This document shows, piece after piece, positions 5,732 through 9,493 of a stretch of DNA of 9,493 nucleotides. Location: assembly GCA_902803245.1 (NCBI GenBank), contig CADCPJ010000328.1, positions 1 to 9,493 on the forward strand, written 5' to 3'. The number at the start of each line of letters is the position of its first letter. Position 1 is the first letter of the stretch. The translations under genes were made by a program, and so were the position numbers. The notes under the pieces were generated by a model. It made no database searches. It was not told where the DNA came from and worked only from the letters and a program-made list of their open reading frames with translations. The stretch comes from an uncultured Lachnospiraceae bacterium. Lineage in GTDB: Bacteria; Bacillota; Clostridia; Lachnospirales; Lachnospiraceae.

Positions 5732-6571
5732 TTACTGTTTCGGCAGATACATTCTGCTCAATATCATTTCCTTTCCCCTGTCGGGCACGATGCGCAGGAG
5801 CTGCATCAGAGCCTTGTATTCAAGACCGACAGGCACTCTCGCGGGAGGATTCTTCTTTCCCGAAAGAGCGAGTGCAACTCTGGCTACGGTGTCCGGTGAC
5901 TTCCCGTTCTGCTCATCGGAAGCCATCTTCGCAACGCTTCTCTTCAGCGTCCTCCCGTAACAGCCCCCGTCCCGGTTCGGCGAATGCATCACCCTGGCCG
6001 CCGTGAAGCCCGTCTTCGTGTCGCCGGGTTCGATGATGCACGCTCTCACGCCATACTGCCTCATTTCCATCCGCACGGCATCCGTAAATGCCTCGAGAGC
6101 GTACTTGCTCGCGGAATACTGGCTCTGCATGGGTATGGACACCCTTCCCGCAATCGAGCCGATCACGATGAGGAGTCCTCTCCTCTGCCTGCGCATCCTG
6201 GAACGACATGGCTGCGCCGCGTTCAGCGTCCCGAAATAATTGACCTCCATCTGCTTCCGGGTCAGCTCCAAGGGCGTCGTCTCTGCCGGTCCGGCTACCC
6301 CTATGCCTGCGCATAAGACAGCGATATCCGTGCCCGGCAGCTTTTCCACAAATTCTCTCACCGCCGCCTCGTCGGTGACATCGAGCCGCTTAAGCGTCAA
6401 AGATCCGCCTCCCGGGAATCTCTCCGTCTTCTCTTCCGTATTCCGCGACACTCCGACCACATGGAACCCGTTTCCGGCAAACATGAGGGCGCACGCGCGT
6501 CCTATGCCGGACGACGCTCCGCTTATAAACACATGCTTTCCGTAGCAGTTCTTCCTCTTTGTGTTCTTCAA
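5732..6571 (-). CDS. Short-chain dehydrogenase/reductase, probable amino-ketone (3-ketosphinganine-type) reductase
   Basis: This is a 279-residue classical SDR with a Rossmann fold. It has the cofactor motif SGASSGIG (residues 17-24), an arginine after the second strand (R43) that favours NADP(H), LDVTD (63-67), CAGIG (87-91), and the catalytic set N111, S139, Y152 and K156 in YSASK. It has an extended C-terminal substrate region from about 185, as in reductases of hydrophobic ketones. The start is a TTG: the upstream synthase gene ends with TGA only 3 nt before it, and a GGAG inside that gene's last codons lies 6 nt upstream, so translation is probably coupled. Because the partner is an alpha-oxoamine synthase, which makes alpha-amino ketones, reduction to an amino alcohol is the simplest role, parallel to 3-ketodihydrosphingosine reductase. 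This function is inferred from context; an oxidative role or another carbonyl substrate is also possible. Confidence 0.9.
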   Translation of the reverse strand: MKNTKRKNCYGKHVFISGASSGIGRACALMFAGNGFHVVGVSRNTEEKTERFPGGGSLTLKRLDVTDEAAVREFVEKLPGTDIAVLCAGIGVAGPAETTPLELTRKQMEVNYFGTLNAAQPCRSRMRRQRRGLLIVIGSIAGRVSIPMQSQYSASKYALEAFTDAVRMEMRQYGVRACIIEPGDTKTGFTAARVMHSPNRDGGCYGRTLKRSVAKMASDEQNGKSPDTVARVALALSGKKNPPARVPVGLEYKALMQLLRIVPDRGKEMILSRMYLPKQ

Positions 6572-6574
6572 ATG

Positions 6575-9493
6575 TCACTCCATCCTCTGCCCGAGCATTC
6601 CGTCCCTTCGCATAAGCTTCTCAAGTTCGGAGACAGCCTTCTCAAGCTGGCCGGTGCTGTGAGTTGACGAGATGGTGAAGCGCAGCCTGCTCTCCCCCAC
6701 CGGGACAGCGGGATACACTGCAGGAGGCACGAAAACACCCTTTTCAAGAAGTTCGGCCGAGAGTCTGGCGGCGTCGGAGTCGGAGCCGATCAGGACGGGC
6801 ACGATAGCGCTCTCTTTGGCGAGGCACGTGTTCATGCCGCACTCCCTGGCGCGCCTGATGAAAAAGGCTATGTTCCCGTGCAGCTTCGTGACGGCGCTGT
6901 TGTCGCGGCGTATGATCTCGATGGCCTTTAAGCAGGCGGCCGCAACAGGCGGCGAAATGCCGGCCGTAAACACGAAGCCGTTCATGCTGTATTTCAGGTA
7001 CTCGATGATCTCCCTGCTCGCGGCGATGTAGCCGCCGCACCCTCCGAGAGCCTTGGAGAGCGTTCCGTACTTGATGTCGATCGCATCCGGCGCGAGATGG
7101 AAATAGTCGTCGCACCCCCCGCCGTTCTCTCCGATGACGCCCCCGGAGTGGGCCTCGTCGACCATGAGGAAGCACCGGTATTTCTCTTTCAGCCGAACGA
7201 AGTCAGGGATGGGGGCGATGTCGCCGTCCATGCTGTAGACGCCCTCGACGATGATGAGAACTTTGTTGTATCTGCCCTCGACTTTCCTTAAGATGCTCTC
7301 AAGGTGGCCGAGATCATTGTGGTCAAAGACCTTGCTGTCGGCCTCGGAGAGCCGGATTCCCTCGGTCAGGGAGTTATGGGACAGGGCATCGTATACGATG
7401 AGGTCACCCCTGCGCGCAAAGCAGCTCACAAAAGCCACGTTCGTCGCCCATCCGCCCGTACAGACGATGGCGTCCTCGGTGTGCTTCCAGTCGGCGATGC
7501 TCCTTTCAAGCTCCCGATAGAGCGTCTTTTCGCCGGCGAGGAGGCGCGCGCCGGATGCGGAGGTGCCGTATTTCCTGATGGCGTCGATCGCCGCCTCTTC
7601 GGTCTCCGGGCTGCCGGACATGCCGAGGTAGTTATAGGAGCCCAGATTGATGACCTGCCTGCCCATGATGAGGGAGGTATCGCGCACGACGCTGTCATGC
7701 GGAATGAAGTAGGGATTGAAGCCGTCCCGCAGCATCTCCTCCTTCCTCACCATGATCTTTTTGTACTCATCCGAGTCGGCAAAGTCCGTTATCCTGTGTG
7801 TGCCCGCAAAGCCCTTTCGCTTTGCCTGGGCGCCGGTGTCAAGGCCATGGAGCAGAGCGTAGATGTACCGGGCTGTCGTCTCGATGTTCGTGAGCTTTGT
7901 GATTTCCGTGTCGAGGATCACGACATCATACTTCTCCTCGATCCGCGCAACCGTCGAGTAGCAGTCCAGGCTGGTCATTCCGAGGTCCTCGACAAAGGCG
8001 TCGGTGTCGGATATGGAGTCCTTCTCCCTGCCCGCAAGGCACCCCGATTCGGCGATGATGTCCCTCACGGCGGCCTTTATTTCAGCGAGCTCCTTTTCAT
8101 CCGTCTGACTTCCCGAAGGCGGCGTCTCTTTTCTGTCTTCCGCCTTATCTGTCCTTCCGGACCTTCCGGTCAGGGGCAGTTCCTCAAAGTCCGCAAGGCT
8201 TCCCCGGATCTTCTGCCGCATTACCTTCATGCTGCCGGAGACGGGCAGCTCGGCGCTGCTTACAAAGGCCCTCGTGACCCTCTCGCCGATGGGCAGCGTC
8301 TCGTTGATCTTTCGGATCTGCCCGAGGTATCTGCCCTCATCAAAGTCCCCGGCCTTCTCAGATACGATCGCGATGTCCTCGTAGCTTCCGTTCTTTATGC
8401 CGAGCAGGCAGGATTTCGCCGCCCCGGCTATTGCGGAAAAATGGTCCTCCAGCTCATCAGGATAGACATTTTCGCCATTTGCATTGATGATGACGTCCTT
8501 GACGCGGCCGCAGATGAAGAGTCCGTCCGGTGTCCGCTTCACGAGGTCGCCGGTCGCAAACCACACGGACTCGTCCCTTTTTACGATCTTCCCGTCGATC
8601 ATGCTGGCGGTATAGAGTGCATCTCCGCGGAGGAAGAGCTCCCCCTCGGCGGTTGTCCCATCGCCGATTCTGTAATCGATCCGGGAGAAGAAAGAGCCGA
8701 TGCTCCCCTTCTTGCGCTGCTCGGGATCCAGCGACTCCTCAAAGGAAATGATGCCCGTCTCCGTCATGCCGAAGCCGTTGCTGAGCGGGTACCCGATGTC
8801 GTTCATCAGCTCCAGTGTCTCCGCGGGAACGTGGCCGCCCCCGGTGATCATGCAGCGGATCTTCGTCCCGAGGGTCTTCCTCTTTATGACCTGTTTGGTG
8901 AGCGGGCTGATCTTCTTTCCGTCGAGATTCTTCCGGATGCCTGCCGCAAGGGTGTTGAAGAAGAGCGGCACGCAGTAGAGATGCGTCACGCCGTGCCTGC
9001 TGCAGGCCCCAAGTATGCTCTGGACGGACTTGTCCCGGCAGAAAACAAGGGTCCTGCCCATGACGGAATAGGCCAGGTACACGGCAAACAGCCCGAACAC
9101 ATGGTGAAACGGCAAAAAGGCAAGCAGCTTGCAGGGCTTGCCTTCAATGAACGGAATATCGGGGTTGACATGCCTGGCCTCGTCAAAGATCTGCATGTTG
9201 TTCACGATGGTCAGGGCGCTGTAGAGGAAAATGCGGCTGCTGCCGGTCGTGCCGGAGGTGCAAAGAGCGATGTACTCGCCCCATCTCTCCTCTCCGCTCT
9301 CGCCCCCTTTCAGTACTTCGGCCGCATCGATGAATTCGAGCGGGCAGCCGGGCAGAGGTTTTGCGGCGACATAGGCCGTCGCGCGGGCCTCCGCAAGAAG
9401 GGAGCTCAGCTGTCCGGGCCGGAGGGCGGGGTTTAAGAGGAGCGGGGTCTGCCCTGACATAAGGATGCCCCAGAAGAGCACCGGCCAGTCCAT
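6575..9493 (-). CDS. Adenylation / acyl carrier / alpha-oxoamine synthase multidomain protein (N-terminus outside window)
   Basis: The 972 visible residues (numbered from 9493) hold three modules. Residues 1-430 are an adenylate-forming enzyme missing perhaps its first 50-100 residues: P-loop TSGTTGSSR (79-87), NGFGMTE (239-245), ATGDL (313-317), a GRVKDVIINANGENVYPDE stretch (329-347), and the A10-type lysine K423. After a charged linker, residues 468-550 are an acyl carrier protein with attachment serine S508 in DLGMTSLD. Residues about 585-962 are a PLP-dependent alpha-oxoamine synthase: NYLG (621-624), GTSASGARLLAG (643-654), cofactor-stacking H706, VDEAHS (778-783) and the Schiff-base lysine K814 in TLSKALGG. 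Family members (serine palmitoyltransferase, BioF, KBL, and the ACP-fused PigH/RedN and SxtA) condense an acyl thioester with an amino acid, releasing CO2. The likely course is: an acid is activated, loaded on S508, then joined to an amino acid as an alpha-amino ketone. Acid and amino acid are not identifiable. The methionine codon at 9493 is internal, not the start. The SDR gene follows 3 nt downstream. Confidence 0.92.
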   Translation of the reverse strand: MDWPVLFWGILMSGQTPLLLNPALRPGQLSSLLAEARATAYVAAKPLPGCPLEFIDAAEVLKGGESGEERWGEYIALCTSGTTGSSRIFLYSALTIVNNMQIFDEARHVNPDIPFIEGKPCKLLAFLPFHHVFGLFAVYLAYSVMGRTLVFCRDKSVQSILGACSRHGVTHLYCVPLFFNTLAAGIRKNLDGKKISPLTKQVIKRKTLGTKIRCMITGGGHVPAETLELMNDIGYPLSNGFGMTETGIISFEESLDPEQRKKGSIGSFFSRIDYRIGDGTTAEGELFLRGDALYTASMIDGKIVKRDESVWFATGDLVKRTPDGLFICGRVKDVIINANGENVYPDELEDHFSAIAGAAKSCLLGIKNGSYEDIAIVSEKAGDFDEGRYLGQIRKINETLPIGERVTRAFVSSAELPVSGSMKVMRQKIRGSLADFEELPLTGRSGRTDKAEDRKETPPSGSQTDEKELAEIKAAVRDIIAESGCLAGREKDSISDTDAFVEDLGMTSLDCYSTVARIEEKYDVVILDTEITKLTNIETTARYIYALLHGLDTGAQAKRKGFAGTHRITDFADSDEYKKIMVRKEEMLRDGFNPYFIPHDSVVRDTSLIMGRQVINLGSYNYLGMSGSPETEEAAIDAIRKYGTSASGARLLAGEKTLYRELERSIADWKHTEDAIVCTGGWATNVAFVSCFARRGDLIVYDALSHNSLTEGIRLSEADSKVFDHNDLGHLESILRKVEGRYNKVLIIVEGVYSMDGDIAPIPDFVRLKEKYRCFLMVDEAHSGGVIGENGGGCDDYFHLAPDAIDIKYGTLSKALGGCGGYIAASREIIEYLKYSMNGFVFTAGISPPVAAACLKAIEIIRRDNSAVTKLHGNIAFFIRRARECGMNTCLAKESAIVPVLIGSDSDAARLSAELLEKGVFVPPAVYPAVPVGESRLRFTISSTHSTGQLEKAVSELEKLMRRDGMLGQRME

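Noticed and set aside
7304..9436. A 710-codon open frame on the plus strand
   Set aside because: It lies fully antisense to the adenylation-ACP-synthase gene, whose motifs are intact. The composition is low-complexity and Arg/Gly/His-rich with no recognisable domain, as expected for a shadow of a GC-rich gene.

Overview
The window looks like a moderately GC-rich Gram-positive anaerobe of the Clostridia, most likely a Lachnospiraceae-type gut bacterium. This rests on strong GGAGG ribosome-binding sites, two TTG starts, a TTGACA/TATAAT promoter, a typical Firmicutes Sec signal peptide, and a MATE transporter fused to an anti-sigma-like ATPase domain. The taxon is an inference from style, not from a marker gene.

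Right half (9493 down to 4492, minus strand). A large multidomain protein, whose N-terminus lies outside the window, joins an acyl/aryl-adenylating domain, an acyl carrier protein and a PLP-dependent alpha-oxoamine synthase. A short-chain dehydrogenase follows 3 nt later. Together they repeat the chemistry of sphingoid-base synthesis: activate a carboxylic acid, hold it on a carrier, condense it with an amino acid to an alpha-amino ketone, then reduce a carbonyl. After a 109-nt gap comes a phosphate acetyltransferase-family gene that, unusually, begins with a complete Sec signal peptide.

Middle (4470 to 3400). A 17-bp perfect-stem bidirectional terminator separates this unit from a convergent plus-strand flavodoxin-like gene. 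That gene has its own promoter and is followed by a 91-bp array of thirteen 7-bp repeats. Beyond the flavodoxin promoter lies a broken minus-strand fragment that resembles the C-terminal end of a 5'-nucleotidase-type protein.

Left part (3395 down to 1, minus strand). A MATE-family exporter carries a C-terminal RsbW-like ATPase domain. It is followed by an NRPS-type adenylation domain with the start of a peptidyl carrier domain; this gene runs off the left edge.

Working model (inference): this is part of a small accessory biosynthetic locus making an amino-ketone or amino-alcohol acyl product. An NRPS-like A-carrier enzyme supplies or attaches another building block, and a MATE pump is available for export. 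A conserved three-block leader sits in front of both the NRPS-like gene and the phosphate acetyltransferase gene, with one block exactly 20 nt from each start codon. It is the only sequence-level sign that the two minus-strand units may be controlled together.
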